From positions 9,583,001-9,647,000 of the forward strand of contig CM074758.1 in assembly GCA_037355855.1 (NCBI GenBank): a DNA stretch of 64,000 nt. The letters are read 5' to 3'. Numbering within the stretch: position 1 is the first letter of the stretch; each line of letters opens with the position of its first letter. The DNA comes from Pseudo-nitzschia pungens. Its lineage: Eukaryota > Bacillariophyta > Bacillariophyceae > Bacillariales > Bacillariaceae. The notes beneath the pieces are model-generated. The model had not been told where the DNA came from and did no database searches. It saw only the letters and a program-made list of their open reading frames with translations. Of the stretch, positions 1-11,700 are shown piece after piece. The position numbers and the translations under genes were made by a program.

Positions 1-228
1 CAGCTGTTGTCATTTGTCATTTGTCATTGTCGTGTTTGAGTTTCTACTCTTTGGTTACCTTTCACTTCACTTCACTTCATTTCGTTTCGTTTCGTTTCGT
101 TTGATTTGATTTCGTTTCACTTCACTTCACTTCACTTCACTTCGTTTCGTTTGATTTCATTTTTGATTTCATTTTTGATTTCATTTCATTTCATTTCATT
201 TCATTTCATTTCATTTCATTTCGTTTGT
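1..228. repeat. Pentanucleotide TTCRT microsatellite at the window edge
   Basis: From about 60 to 225 the sequence is almost only TTCAC, TTCAT and TTCGT pentamers. The same low-complexity tract opens an apparent plus-strand frame of Ser/Phe/His residues that I regard as spurious. No gene is visible here. Confidence 0.8.
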
Positions 229-942
229 TCAATTTGGTTTGGCATCCCGAAAGATGATGCTCAGTCGCTGTTCGCGATGAACCACCACCTCGTCGTTATT
301 ATTGTCATTGTCATTTCCATTATTGTCGTTGTCATTGTCATTATTGTCATTGCCATTATTGTCATTGTCATTGTCATTGTCATTGTCGTTGTCATTATTG
401 CCATTATTGTCATTGTCATTGTCTTTGCTATTGCTCTTGCAATTGCTGTTGCTCTTGCTTCCGCCGCGCCAAAAGACCGCTCCATCCGGCAGCAGCTCGT
501 GCGAGCAGGAATAGCGTCCGGATCCCGCCAGCACGTACAAACTCCTGGGCGGCAGCAGCAGGTCCACGTGACCGTCATTCTCGTTGCTGTTGCTGTTGCT
601 GTTGCTGTTGTTGTTGTTGTTATCGTTGTTACCGTGGTTGTTGTGATTGGCATTGGCATTGGCATTGAATTCTTGTTGTTGTTCGTTTTGTTCTTGTTCG
701 TTTTGTCCTTTTCCTTGTTGTCCTCGCCCTCGCCCTCGTTCTTCGTCATTGCCTCCTCCTCCCGCCGGTGACCCTTCCCGTACCGGTTTGAGACGCATCA
801 CGGCCGGCGACAAGAGCGACAATCCCGCCACCATGTGTCCCGAAAACCGCACCGAATCGACGTGCGCCCGGAGGCTTCCGTCCCCGCGAAGGTCAATGGC
901 GTGGCAGGGTAGCCACGAGAAGGGAAGCGACGAATGGCACTC

Positions 943-975
<33 letters not shown>

Positions 976-1828
976 AGAATTAGTAGTAGTGCTATTAGTA
1001 TTATTATTGTTGTTGTTGTTGGAAGTAGTACTACGTGTAGGACTCGTAGTAGTACTACCACAGGAATACAAGTGGCGGAGGTGATTTTCTTCCAGCAACG
1101 TTCGGATGCGGGTCAGAATGGAAGCGATGCGGCGGTGGATATCGTTGTTTTTGTTTTTGTTTTTGTTTTTGCTTTTGTTTGCATCCATAGAAACAGCAGC
1201 AGTAGGTAGCAGTGTTAGTAGTGGTATCAATACTACTCGTACTTGTACTCGTACTTGTACTCCCACTCCCACTCATATTCCCACTCATACTCATACTCGT
1301 ATTACTACTACTAGCATCGCCATCAAACTCGTGAAGCTCGACTTCTCGATAACCGGAAATGACGGAATCCCAGTGACCGGTTTGATAGCGGGTTCGTCGC
1401 AGTCGCGTGCCGAGGATGTATTCCGAGAGAAGGGATTCTTCCGAGGGAGTTACGATCGAGGGGTACACGACAAAGGGGATTGTTGTTGTTGTTGTTGTTG
1501 TTGTTGTTTTTGTTATTGTTGTTGTTATTGTTGTTGTTTTTGATTGATGTTGTGATTGATGTTGTGATTGGTCGGGAGGAGCGTAACGATCGTCGATCAG
1601 GGAGGGATCCGGGATCCAGCGTTGTTGGGTGATGGTGTTGTTGTTGCTGTTGCTGTTGTTGTTGTTGTTGGTATTGTTGTTGGAATGGATGCAAGTAGAA
1701 GCAGAAGTAGAAGCACAAGTACGAGTAGAAGTGCGAGTGCGAGGAGAAAAACTCGTTCCGAGCCTTCCTATTAGTAGCCGTGAGGCGGTCGTCCACATAC
1801 GAGAGGAAGAAGGCGATCCCCTTCGCAT
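229..1828 (-). CDS. ALKBH7-like 2-oxoglutarate/Fe(II) dioxygenase, split over two frames
   Basis: Two overlapping minus-strand frames together give one AlkB-type domain. The first (1828 to 1055) contains FVVYPSIVTPSEESLLSEY, then RRTRYQTGHWDSVISGYRE at about 1478-1330, which is how ALKBH7 proteins begin. The second (1272 to 229) contains CHAIDLRGDGSLRAHVDSV followed by GLSLLSPAVMRL, then LLPPRSLYVLAGSGRYSCSH and a terminal HREQRLSIIFRD. Iron ligands are therefore present as HVD and the H of SCSH, and the 2-oxoglutarate Arg lies in the REQR...FR segment. ALKBH7 is mitochondrial and linked in animals to fatty-acid metabolism and programmed necrosis; the role here is unknown. The join lies between about 1330 and 1170, in repeats with GT donor and CTAAC branch-like sequence, but no single donor/acceptor pair is convincing in phase. 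An indel instead of an intron is possible. Asn, Asp and Ser runs interrupt the domain. The start codon is uncertain. Confidence 0.7.
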
Positions 1829-1947
1829 TGCGAGGAAGTTTTGCTGTGCGGTAAGTTTTACTTGTACGGTAAGATTAGGACTATCGGTAAGGTTACCGGA
1901 GAGATCGTTTCCTTTGTTTGTTTGTTTGTTTGTTTGTCTTTTTGATG

Positions 1948-1981
<34 letters not shown>

Positions 1982-2520
1982 GATTGATTTTCAATTTTGG
2001 TTTTGGATAAACTCTCATCAATCAATCAATCAAAACTTGCTGCGCTGAATAATTACAGTAAGGTTACGGTTTACGGTAGATTTGAAGATACAAGTGAGGC
2101 TAACCTACGGTAATTACGTAAGGTTAGAGTAGTAAGTAAGTTACTAGTACCGGTCACGGGAAGGAGGAGCGAACACGGAACGGGGAGGAACGATGAGAAT
2201 TGAGAATGCACGGTGGTAATTTGAAATTAGATGCTGGGGGATTGAGGATGAATGGTGAATGAACACCACACAATACTGGTAGTATTAAGGTTACTTAATA
2301 CAACGCACAATGCAAACACAAAGCAAATCATAATATTACTACACGTAGTAATTACTACTCATCGCATCACATCACATCACATCACTCATTATTTCGTACT
2401 GAATAGTAGTAACCTTAGCCAGCAAGAAGCAGCAAGCCTACTACTACTACTAGTAGTAGTACTACACTGTCGTCTTGTGTTGTTGCGCTACTGGTGCTAG
2501 TACTACTAGTAGTAGTACTA
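1829..2520. other. Intergenic DNA with GATT microsatellite and TAAGGTTA-type motifs
   Basis: Holds a TGTT run near 1916-1935, a TTGA/GATT repeat at about 1944-1985 with an inverted AATC run at about 2019-2032, several GTAAGGTTAC-like decamers (about 1868, 1890, 2058, 2111) and an ACT/AGT trinucleotide cluster at about 2437-2520. It separates the ALKBH7-like gene from the pirin remnant. No convincing coding sequence was seen. Confidence 0.6.
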
Positions 2521-2716
2521 TTACAGACCAGACGGCCTCGCGCTCGAGTCCTTGTCGTCCCAGTCGACGCGCTTGGGGGGAAAGCTTCCGCTTCCTCGCA
2601 TCTCCCGAAACGTCTCAAAGATTTCGTCACGCGTGCTGTTCATGACGATGGGACCGTGCCAGGCAATCGGCTCCCGGAGTTTCTTGCCGGCAAAGAGCAT
2701 CCCGCCGGTTTTCTTC

Positions 2717-2764
<48 letters not shown>

Positions 2765-4050
2765 TAGTTGTTGGTGTTGGTGTTGTTGTTGTTGTTGTTG
2801 TTGTTGTTGGTGTTGTTGGAGTTGTCGTTGTCGTTGTTGTTGCTGTGCGGGGTTTCGTTTTCATCCACAAATGACGACGATGACGACGATGACGACAAAG
2901 CGACGAGGGAGATCCGGCGCCGGTCGTTGGAAGTGGCATCGAACAAGACGATGGATCCCATGGGGAGAGAGGACGCCAAAGTGGCAGTGGTTGGTTCGTC
3001 GTGCTCGTTGTGATTGTCTTTGTGATTGTCTTTGTGATTGTGATTGTGATTGTGTTCCTCCTCCTGCTCCTGATCCTGCGCGTCGCCGCCGGAGTGGTTT
3101 ACCGATGCGAGGGAACCCTCGTAGACATAGAGAATGGCAGTGTCCAGATCCTTGGCGATTTCAAAGTCGAATCGATCGCCGGACTCCAGCTCGAAATCGA
3201 TCATCTGCACCGCTTGCTTTGTCCGGAAGGGGCCCGTGGTGGTAGTGGTAGTAGTGGTAGTGGTACAAGTGGTGGTAGTAGTGGTGGTAGTGGTGGTCGT
3301 TGTCTCGCCCACGTCCTCGTCCTCGTCGACTGGGTGGTCGTCACCCTCGCACTCGCCGTTGCAGTCAACATTGCTATCGCTAGCCCTATCGCTAGCTCTA
3401 TCGCTAGCCCTATCGCTAGCTCTATCGCTAGCCCCACCGCTTCCCGTAGCTACCAGCTTTGGCCCGGGCCCCGCCAATATCCTCGCCGTGCTCGTTCCGG
3501 AAACCCCGATCGATAGGACCGGCATGTCCTCGTTGGACACCGTCTCGTAGTCCGGGTCGTCCATCTTGTGCCCGGAGGGAACGTTGATCCGGATCCGGAA
3601 GCCCTTCACCAATGCGCCCTTCTCGTTGGCCCCTCCCTCGGCGCGCTCCGCGCCCGATCCGACCGACATCCACTGCATCCCGGGGGTTTCAAAGGTCTCC
3701 CGGTAGGTTGCCCGGGCTGTCCCCGTGGCGTCCGGTGCCCGACTCGAGGTAGGTACGAGGCACTGTCGAATCCGCGGTGGGGGTGCCGGCCAACGGGAAA
3801 ATCGTCCTCGCGCTCCGCGGGTCCCTCGGTTTCTTCCGTGTCGAAATACTAGTCGCACATCAAGAAGGGGTCCGACTCGCGGGAAGAAATACCGGCCGGG
3901 AAGGCCTGCTTGACCGACCGGTGGTTTCTCCAAAGGGATGCGTGATGCCTTCCTCGGAGATCTTGCGGATGGCCATCATCGTTGCCGATGGCGTTGTCGC
4001 CGAGGCACCGCAAGTTTTGCCGGAGGGAAGCATGGGGAACCGTGTCGTGG
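2521..4050 (-). pseudogene. Pirin-like bicupin protein, decayed in the N-terminal half
   Basis: The minus frame ending at 2521 gives the C-terminal two thirds of a pirin: GMQWMSVGSGAERAEGG, then KGFRIRINVPSGHKMDD, FELESGDRFDFEIAKDLDTA, and near the end LREPIAWHGPIVMNSTRDEI. Pirins are Fe-binding nuclear or cytosolic bicupins. The N-terminal cupin is scattered over other frames: ESDPFLMCD, then an in-frame TAG at about 3849-3851, then YFDTEE...DFPVGRHPHRGFDS; then YLESGTGRHGDSPGNLPGDL in another frame; then the GMQWMS frame. A further frame change lies upstream, near 3910. Two metal-binding His of HPHRGF are kept, but the third His (normally EHAE or IHAE) is Arg, CGC, in ERAE at about 3635. 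Long Thr, Asp, Asn and Ser runs fill the loops. A stop, several frame changes and a lost ligand point to a pseudogene; sequencing indels could explain the shifts but not the stop or the His-to-Arg change. Confidence 0.72.
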
Positions 4051-4474
4051 TTGTGATTGTGGTGATTGTGATCGCGATTGTGTTCGCGATTGTGATGGAT
4101 AGATTACAAGTGGTTGTGCAATGATGGTAAATTACGTACCGTACTAGTAGTAATTTTAAGTTACTGTTTCTCTTTTCTTTGTTGCTTGTTTCTTTTCGCG
4201 AAGAAAAAAATATGGGAGGCAAGAATTCATGATTTCTTTTGCCGTACCCGGTAATTAATTACCGTACCGGTAAGATTACGGTATTAAAAAAAAAAAAAAT
4301 ACTTTCCTAAAATAATAGATCCGTTCCGAAGTGCTAAGTAACTGCGAAGCGAGATGAGAGTGATCCGAAGTGATCCAAAGCGTGATCCAAAAACGTAATA
4401 CGATGTTCTCAGTGGTAATTACGAGTACGGTAAGGTTACACGTACCGTAATCTTAAAAATTGCCGAAACTATCA
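4051..4474. other. Intergenic DNA upstream of the pirin remnant
   Basis: Contains a GTGATTGTG repeat at about 4045-4095, a poly-A tract near 4287-4299 and several TAAGGTTA/TAAGATTA motifs. No gene was recognised. Confidence 0.5.
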
Positions 4475-4612
4475 GGAACATGGTTGATTTTTTGTTTTTG
4501 AAGGAATTTTGAAATTCCCGGTCCTCCCCCTCGCTAAAAATATGAGAATCGCGCGCTTTGCGCGATTTGAGAAAATATCTTTTAAGAAAAATAATTTCCC
4601 GGAGTACCCAAA

Positions 4613-4710
4613 CTGGTGTCGACTGGTGTCGACTGGTGTCGGCTGGTGTCGTCTGGTGTCGGCTGGTGTCGACTGGTGTCGTCTGGTGTCGGCTGGTGTC
4701 GACTGGTGTC
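4613..4710 (+). repeat. 10-bp tandem repeat CTGGTGTCGA, left array
   Basis: About ten consecutive copies of CTGGTGTCG followed by A, G or T. The same unit forms a second array at 5331-5440, so the two bracket the central octamer-like repeat. Confidence 0.85.
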
Positions 4711-5330
4711 ATGACGAACAGGGACAGACGAAACAGATGAACAGAAGAACAGACAAACATAGAATCATGTTCCTATGTTGGTCTGTTCATACGGTACGTT
4801 GGTATGTTCTTCTGTGCAGACGATCAGACGAACATACCAACGTATGACCAGACGAACAGATGAACGTACCAACGTATGAACAGACGAACATACGAACATG
4901 ATTCTATGTTCGTCTGTTCGTCTGTTTCGTCTGTTCATACGTTGGTATGTTCGTCTGTTCGTCTGTTCGTATGATGGTATTTTCGTTTGTTCGTCTGTCG
5001 ACACCGGTGTTCGTATGTTTGTATCTTTGTCTGACCGTACGAACATACGAACATACGAACATATAAGGATACGAACAGACGAACTTGACGAACGTATGAA
5101 CAGACGAACAGACGAGCAGACGAACATAAAATCGTACGAACAGACGAACGTATCAACGTATGAACACATGAACGTATGAAGTATGAAGACCGGTGTTAAC
5201 AGACGAACAGACCAACATACAATCGTACGAACAGACCAACATACCATCGTATGAACAGAAGAACAGAAGAACAAACAAACATACAATCATACGAACAGAC
5301 GAACATACCAACGTATCAACATACGAACAC

Positions 5331-5440
5331 CGGTGTCTACTGGTGTCTACTGGTGTCGACTGGTGTCGACTGGTGTCTACTGGTGTCTACTGGTGTCGAC
5401 TGGTGTCAACTGGTGTCGACTGGTGTCGACTGGTGTCGAA
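5331..5440 (+). repeat. 10-bp tandem repeat, right array
   Basis: About eleven copies of CTGGTGTCKA (mainly TCTA and TCGA variants), directly repeated relative to the left array although the outer ends of the element are inverted. Confidence 0.85.
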
Positions 5441-5577
5441 GGGGGTTTCGAGAATTTAATTTTTATTTTCAAATTTTCGTCGCGCGCGGAGAGATTGGAT
5501 CGTGCGCGATTTTTGGGATGATCGAAGAATTTAAAATCTATGAGGTAATTTTTTTTCCAAAAAATCAACCATGTTCC

Positions 5578-6209
5578 AGTTGATTTGTGTTTTCTCCGAT
5601 AAATCGCCGTCCACGACTCACTCGCCACACAAAAAGTGTGGCCACAAGCACAACAATAAGGTTAAGATCTTACATCTTACTGTAGATTGGCGCCTCCGGT
5701 AAGCGTGTGGAGTTGTAAATTCCCGTAACGTCCTTTTGGGGATTGATTGTAATAATTTATGTATTAACGTATATTCAGTCATGTAGTATTGGATTAACAA
5801 GTCAGAAAGTGAAAAGAAAACGTAGATCGTGTGTTTAGGCATGATATTTTTAAATTTCGTGTTAAGTGTTATATTATTTATTGGTGTTATTGGAATAAAT
5901 AGAGTATATTTGTTTATGTTTGTTATGGAAGTATGTGATAATGAATTCTCCTATTATTTTACAGTGCATTGAATGGTATTCTGAAATCGTGTGAATTTTA
6001 TTTTTCTGTTGAGAACATATTATTTAGTATTTGTATGTTTTCTTCCACGTTATTGGTTCGAAAACGTTTTTTTTCTGTTTGCTGTTTTGTTCTTGTTTGG
6101 TTGAATGTAAATAGTCTGTATTACACGTGAAAAAGTTTTGGATTTTATCATATTAGTAAGCCTTACCATCGTCATAATTTATAATTTGTTCAACTTTCAT
6201 AACAAGACC
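5578..6209. other. AT-rich intergenic DNA leading into the Helitron-like block
   Basis: Base composition shifts to strongly AT-rich from about 5750 and stays so to about 19 kb. A frame opens at 6138 with a hydrophobic segment, but the better start for the next gene is 6210. No other gene was seen. Confidence 0.5.
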
Positions 6210-8032
6210 ATGTCTCGTTCAACCGGTAAATCTTTCGAGACTCTAAGGCTCGCAATGAAATCGAAGGGATTTATAAGTGGACCTAATGGCAAGGCTCTCG
6301 TTAATTCTTCTTCGACTGATTCGTCTTCTTCAGGTTCTCCGGAGTTGGCAAACGACGTTAAAAAGAATCAACAATCGTTCTTAATCAATAAGAACTTCGG
6401 GAAGAAATCAATGAATGCAGACGGCGCGTCGTCGAATGTTATCACAATCCCCGCCATTCATTGTGATGATATTTCTTTTTGTCTTGACACATTCCTTATC
6501 AAAGAATTGGATTCTAAGATGAATTGTTATGGTTTGAATGGTATTCGTGCGGCCAACAGCGACTTCTTTGACGAAAATCATTCTGTAATGTTTCCATTGG
6601 ATAATGTTATATTTACGCCGGAAGACTTCGAGATTGTCTCACGAGATCCAAAGATTTTTCGTAATGACACAAGGCAGTTATTCGCATCGAGTTCTATTAT
6701 CGATTTTTGCACGAACTATTTTTTCATTAATATCACTGAACAATGGTTGACTCTTCCTGTGGAGTTTTACCATATAATGAATGGAGATTCATCAAAAAGA
6801 GAAAGTGAATTCAACGGGCTTATGAACACTATAAAGCCTTTGTGTTTGTCTTCGAATGGTTTTTTTGATTTCGATGTAATCGACGGCGTTATTTGGGAGG
6901 GAGGGCACTACTCGCAATTTTTTGTTTTTAATTTGAAAAATGTCGGGCAAGGATTGAATGAAGAACATGATGAGTATCCATTTATATTGCATTTGAATTC
7001 ACTGGAGTCAAATTCGAATTCGAAGAAGAACCCTCATAACACCGGCAAGGTTGGGAAAAAGTTGCGAAGAATTTGGAAGGAATGTTGTTCTCGACACGAT
7101 GGAATTGAAGGCGTGTGTTTTAATCGCGACACGTTGCCTTGTATTTCGCTTAGTGGTAAGTTTTTTTTTGTTTGTAAGAATGCTATTTTATTTTATAAGC
7201 TAACGTCCCTTTTTTTTTTTTAGTGAAACAGCAGAAAAATGATTGGTCCTGTGGGTACGAGTGCATTTTGAACCGGAACACTGTGATGAAATATTACGAA
7301 TCAGGAAATCTTTATTTCCGCAATGCGAGCTTGATCGATTTTGATAGGTTTCGAATTGATGGGGACGTGAATTGCTTAAAAGAAGATATCAGAAAGGTTG
7401 CGATGTGTTTTGGAAAAGTTTCAAATCGATGTGACCAAGAATTTCCACGTAATTCATATGGCGTTCGACAGATCGAAATGGTTGATGACAAACTGTCAAA
7501 AAAGTCGAAGAAAACATTGGGTCAGATTGGTGCGGAAGTGAAGGCATTTGTCGATGTCATGGGAAAGAAAAAGAGAAAATCCTCCTCGGCAGGAGAATCG
7601 AAAGAAACAAAGAAAGCTCGAAGATCTAACGCACAAAGATTGCTGGGTGAAAAAGCTCAAAGTCTTGGCAATTATCACGATGATGCGCACAGAAAAGCCC
7701 TATATCAACTGGGAAAACGTTGTTATACATATCATGACATGTGCCAATATGAATCCGGTGATGTAAATCTGCCAAGAACAAATGTGTTTGGTGTGTTATT
7801 CAACGAGGTTAGCTGTCATCCTGATTCTAATGGGATTTTTCATAATCCCATTCGAAAGATTCCCCAGCGAATTTTGATATCGAAGATGAATGAAGAAGAG
7901 TTGAAAACTCTTGTTACTGATTTGTATGATCATTTTGATGAGTATGAAATTGTAAGTGATGGGAAGCATTTGGACCACGAAATTATGGGTGATAGACCGA
8001 AAGATTTCGAAGAACTTTTCCAAAAAAAATGA
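6210..8032 (+). CDS. Ulp1-like (C48 family) cysteine protease, two exons
   Basis: Exon 1 is 6210-7155; a 68-base intron (GTAAGT donor at 7156, poly-T then TAG ending at 7223) is removed; exon 2 is 7224-8032, giving 584 residues. The C48 hallmarks appear in order: GGHYSQFFVFNL with His233, FILHLNSLES with Asn263 where Ulp1 and SENP enzymes normally have Asp, and after the splice VKQQKNDWSCGYECI with the oxyanion-hole Gln319 and nucleophile Cys325. Splicing is needed to bring the Cys box into frame, which supports the intron. The family removes SUMO or related modifiers; Ulp1-like proteases are also recurrent cargo of large eukaryotic DNA transposons. ACC ATG T at 6210 is chosen as start; an in-frame ATG at 6138 would add a 24-residue hydrophobic leader. 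The gene is AT-rich and converges on the Rep-helicase gene, suggesting it belongs to the same element. Asn in place of Asp may weaken or alter catalysis. Confidence 0.78.
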
Positions 8033-8703
8033 TTAAGGAGAAAGAATGAAGTATTTTTATGGATTTGCAGGAGTTTACGAAGATAAAGGTATAAAGTAGG
8101 GTTATTATGTTGTCACTACGTTCATTATTTTTTGGGGTTATGTATTGTGGTTGAAAAGGTTTTTGATTTCATTTGTTATTATTGATTACATCGTGGTCTT
8201 TTAGTAGTACTGTATTTGTGTTTTGGATTTAATTGTACGATTTTTTAGGCATATGTATTAAGATTAAAATCGATTTTGATTACATTTTTTTGCGCGAATG
8301 TAAGTAATTTTTGGGGCACGAATCTGGTATGGGTTAAATAATTATAATTCAGGGTTATGTATCGTGGTTGAAAAGGTTTTTGATTTCATTTTGGCTTATT
8401 TAATGTGATTAAAGTTATTTTTGATTTCATTGTGGTGGTGGTGGTCGTTGCCAAATACAGTATTTGTTTTTTGGGGTTATGGTTTGTGATTAAAAATGGT
8501 TTTGATTTAATTTTACGATTAGTTAGGCTTATTTATTACGATTAGAATCGTTTTTGATTAGAATTTTTTGATATGTGTTTGTGCGTGAACGTTAGTGATG
8601 TATTGATTTGAATTATGTGATTGTTAAATAATTATAAGTTAGGGTTATGTATTGATATTAAAATTTTTTTTGATTTCTTTTTTTGCCGTGGATGTGGTTT
8701 ACT
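8033..8703. repeat. Convergent intergenic spacer with degenerate GGTTATGTATTG-TTTTTGATTTCATT repeats
   Basis: Between the two convergent genes, a unit resembling GGGTTATGTATTGTGGTTG followed by AAAAGGTTTTTGATTTCATT recurs at about 8135, 8350, 8480 and 8640 with drift. Related TTTTGATT motifs appear in the other spacers of the block (about 14660-14840 and 15860-15960) and, inverted, in the array at 18.4-18.9 kb. Function unknown. Confidence 0.5.
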
Positions 8704-11700
8704 TTATTGGAAATCCATAATTTGTTCGATCAGTGTTTGAGGTGTTTTTTTGTATAATCTGAAGTGTTGGAAAAATTTGTTAACTTCATTTGACATTCCT
8801 TTTGATTTTTGAATCTTCAATGGTGATTTCAAATATAAACCACCTAGTGTTCGACATCTAGACAGAACAACATAGATCCAATTTTCCATTTTATAATTCC
8901 ACGTAGAAATTACTAAATGGTTAATTGATCTGCCTTGAAGTTTATGGACTGTCCGTGCATGAGAGACATTGAGTTTAAATTGTCTCAATTTGATATTGAT
9001 TGCAGATCTCGGTGTGTTGTGATCGATGGTTTCTGAAAATAATGTTGGAAACATGCATTTTGCATATGTTGCTTTTTCCTCCAGTTTAAGATTGTAAATT
9101 CTTGGTTGTTCATTATTGTCTTGGTTATCAGTGATTTCAAGTTGAATGGATTCAATTTTGTTTGCTTCAATACTGTTGACAAAATATCCATCAATTTGAA
9201 TTGTTTCCATTACCTCACACGCATTGAATTGTTGTTTCAAAATTAATCCTTTGAATTTGCACATTGTTCCATTTGCAATCGATTCTCCAACTCCAATGTT
9301 TTCTGTTATCATCAAAGGGCAATTTGTGTACAACTTAAGAAATGGATCAATCTTATTTGTTCCAAATTGTTGAGTTACGTGACAGTCTGCACAAGAAGCA
9401 TATAGAATGTCTCCATTATCTGGAAAGGTCTTGTAATTTTTTGAAGAAGCTTTGTATTTGTATTCTAAATCACTTGCTTTGATGCAGATTGTATGGTTTG
9501 GGATGGGATCATTAGGATCTCTTGAATGTGTGTTTTGAAGATGAAGTGCAAAAATACCATCATTTATTGCACATCTGTCTCTGTTTTCTGCAACTGCATA
9601 TGCAACATTTGTTGGTATATTACATGACTCATCAACAACTCTCGAATTGATCGTTTTTTCATCAGATTCATCTCCACCTGAAGTACAAATTCGGTACAAC
9701 AAATCCCCAAATGGTTTGTCATTGTTAAATCTGTGATTGGTTTTCAATTCAAGAAAAACATCAATTGCATTGCCAAAATATTCACATTCAAGGTCTTTGT
9801 AGAGTCTTTCTCCTTTGATTGGAGGAAGTTGATTGAAATCTCCGGCAAACACAACATGTATACCACCATACAATGATGATGATCTTGGAGCGTCTTTCAA
9901 TTCATTTAAACATTTGTTAAGTTTGGATAACAATTCTTGGCATCCGAAAGATATTTCATCGATAATGATCATTTCAGTATCTTTCCAATCATCTTGAAAT
10001 TCACTCAGCTTGTTGTAGTTAAAATCTTTTTTGTTGATTGGTATGTGGCATGCGCTGTGAAGAGTGGAACCATGAATGGAAACTGCAGCACATCCAGTCA
10101 ATGCTGTGACAACAATTGTTTGTTTTGTAAATTGAATGTCCAAGTTTTCACAGAACTGTTTGCAGTAAGATAAAATACCCTTGATGACACGACTTTTACC
10201 TGTTCCTCCTGCACCTGATAACAATGCAACAAATTGTTCTCCATTTTTGTTCAGTTTTTGCAATTTTTTTTTTTCTGAATTGTAATGCATTTTTTGATGT
10301 CTTGAAATTGCAATTGTAGATTCTTGTCCATACAGTTCTTCATTAATTCTCTGCCGATCACATACTCGCAAAATGAATCCAGACACAATGTAAGTGAAAG
10401 CAGCTATTTGATGAATATCTCCACCAAAAATTTCATGTCCATACTGAATAATGTTTTGACATGTTCCATCCACAAAGATGTTTGTATTGATTTCAGTTGT
10501 CACAACACTTGTCTTTGTAATCATGACAGTAATCAAATTATCAAGTTGAAGGTCATCCCATTTCCTTTTCAGATTTTGACTATGCAAGTTTGTTTGTTGA
10601 ATTGTATTTTCTTGTCTTGTTTGTATGTCAAAGATTGAATTTGACTGAGCTACTGATGGTGCATGTATCAGTCTTTCACCACAATTGTTTTGTCCTGATT
10701 TCACAATAATTGATGTTTTCATTGAAAAATGATTGTCGTTTGTTCTGAACGAATTTTTGTCATCCAATCCCAAAACTGTATGATTAAATGCATCTAATTC
10801 TTGCATGCAAAAGTTGTCTTCCATTTCATGAATATCATCAATGTCATTTGTGTCATCTTCATGTGTTGTGTTTGATGAAGGTCCTTTTGTTGTTTGTTCC
10901 AAAACATCCAATTGCCGGTCACAGTCCAAGCTGTTGAAAGTTTGTTGTATATTTTTTAGAATTTGTGTATGAGCTGCTTTTAATCCTTTGTTGAGAACAA
11001 AAGTTTGGAAATATGGTAAATATTTGGAGTTCACTTGGATGTCAGAATAGTCCCTGAATGGACAAAACAAAATACAAGCTGTTTTTGCATAAATCTCCAT
11101 TTGTTTGTGGACTCTGTCATGTGTTTCATTGTTGGGAATTGGATTGAATGTCAAAATGTCAAACCCCTCAAATTTTGCAGTTGAAATGAAATTTGTGTAT
11201 GAAATGGAAGGTATTGCTGGTTCCTTCCTTTCATAGCAAAATTGGTAGTTTCCACTTGGATGTTGGTCTTGGAAAAGAAGGCTTTTGGTTCTCTTGAAAG
11301 TATCACAAACATAGTCCTTTACAAAATCATATAAACATATGTTCTCCAAATCTAAAGGGCGGTAGATGTAATTTGCAGCTTGACACATATATGTTGGAAG
11401 TGTTGACTCACCATCATATCTCTGCAAAACACCATGATTTATAGTACCTTCCAGAAATGATCTTAAGAATAGCGGAGAAAAGTGCTGATTGGAAAATTTG
11501 AACCTCGTATCATTACGAATAAGGAATGAAGCCATTGGTGCAGACATAACATTGTCTTGAGTAACCCGGAATAAAGTACTAAGAACAGTACGCATTCCTT
11601 TTTTTTCCTTCATCAAATCATCATTTTGATCATCATTTTGATCATCATTTTCCTCGCGATCTTGAGTATCACTATTGGTATTTTGTTGGTCATTGATGCC

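Larger units (their letters stand above)
4475..5577. mobile_element. Foldback-type element with 20-bp inverted ends and minisatellite core
   Basis: The 20 bases at 4475-4494, GGAACATGGTTGATTTTTTG, recur as an exact reverse complement at 5558-5577. Inside each end is a loosely similar inverted AT-rich zone with a GCGCGATTT-like core, and inside that lie two arrays of a 10-bp unit (CTGGTGTCGA and variants), at about 4613-4710 and 5331-5440, in the same orientation. The centre, 4715-5330, is built almost only of ACGAACAG/CTGTTCGT-like units on both strands. Long apparent frames here are rich in VCSSVR or EQTNRR and are by-products of the repeat. No transposase is present. No clear target duplication was found. 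Confidence 0.55.

Noticed and set aside
106..771. 221-residue plus frame of Ile/Val/Ser/Phe residues
   Set aside because: It is a translation of the TTCAT and ATTGTC repeats and lies opposite the ALKBH7-like coding strand.
4419..5583. Several frames of 60-173 residues on both strands
   Set aside because: All follow the 10-bp and octamer repeats (VSTGVDWCR, EQTNRRT) and have no independent support.
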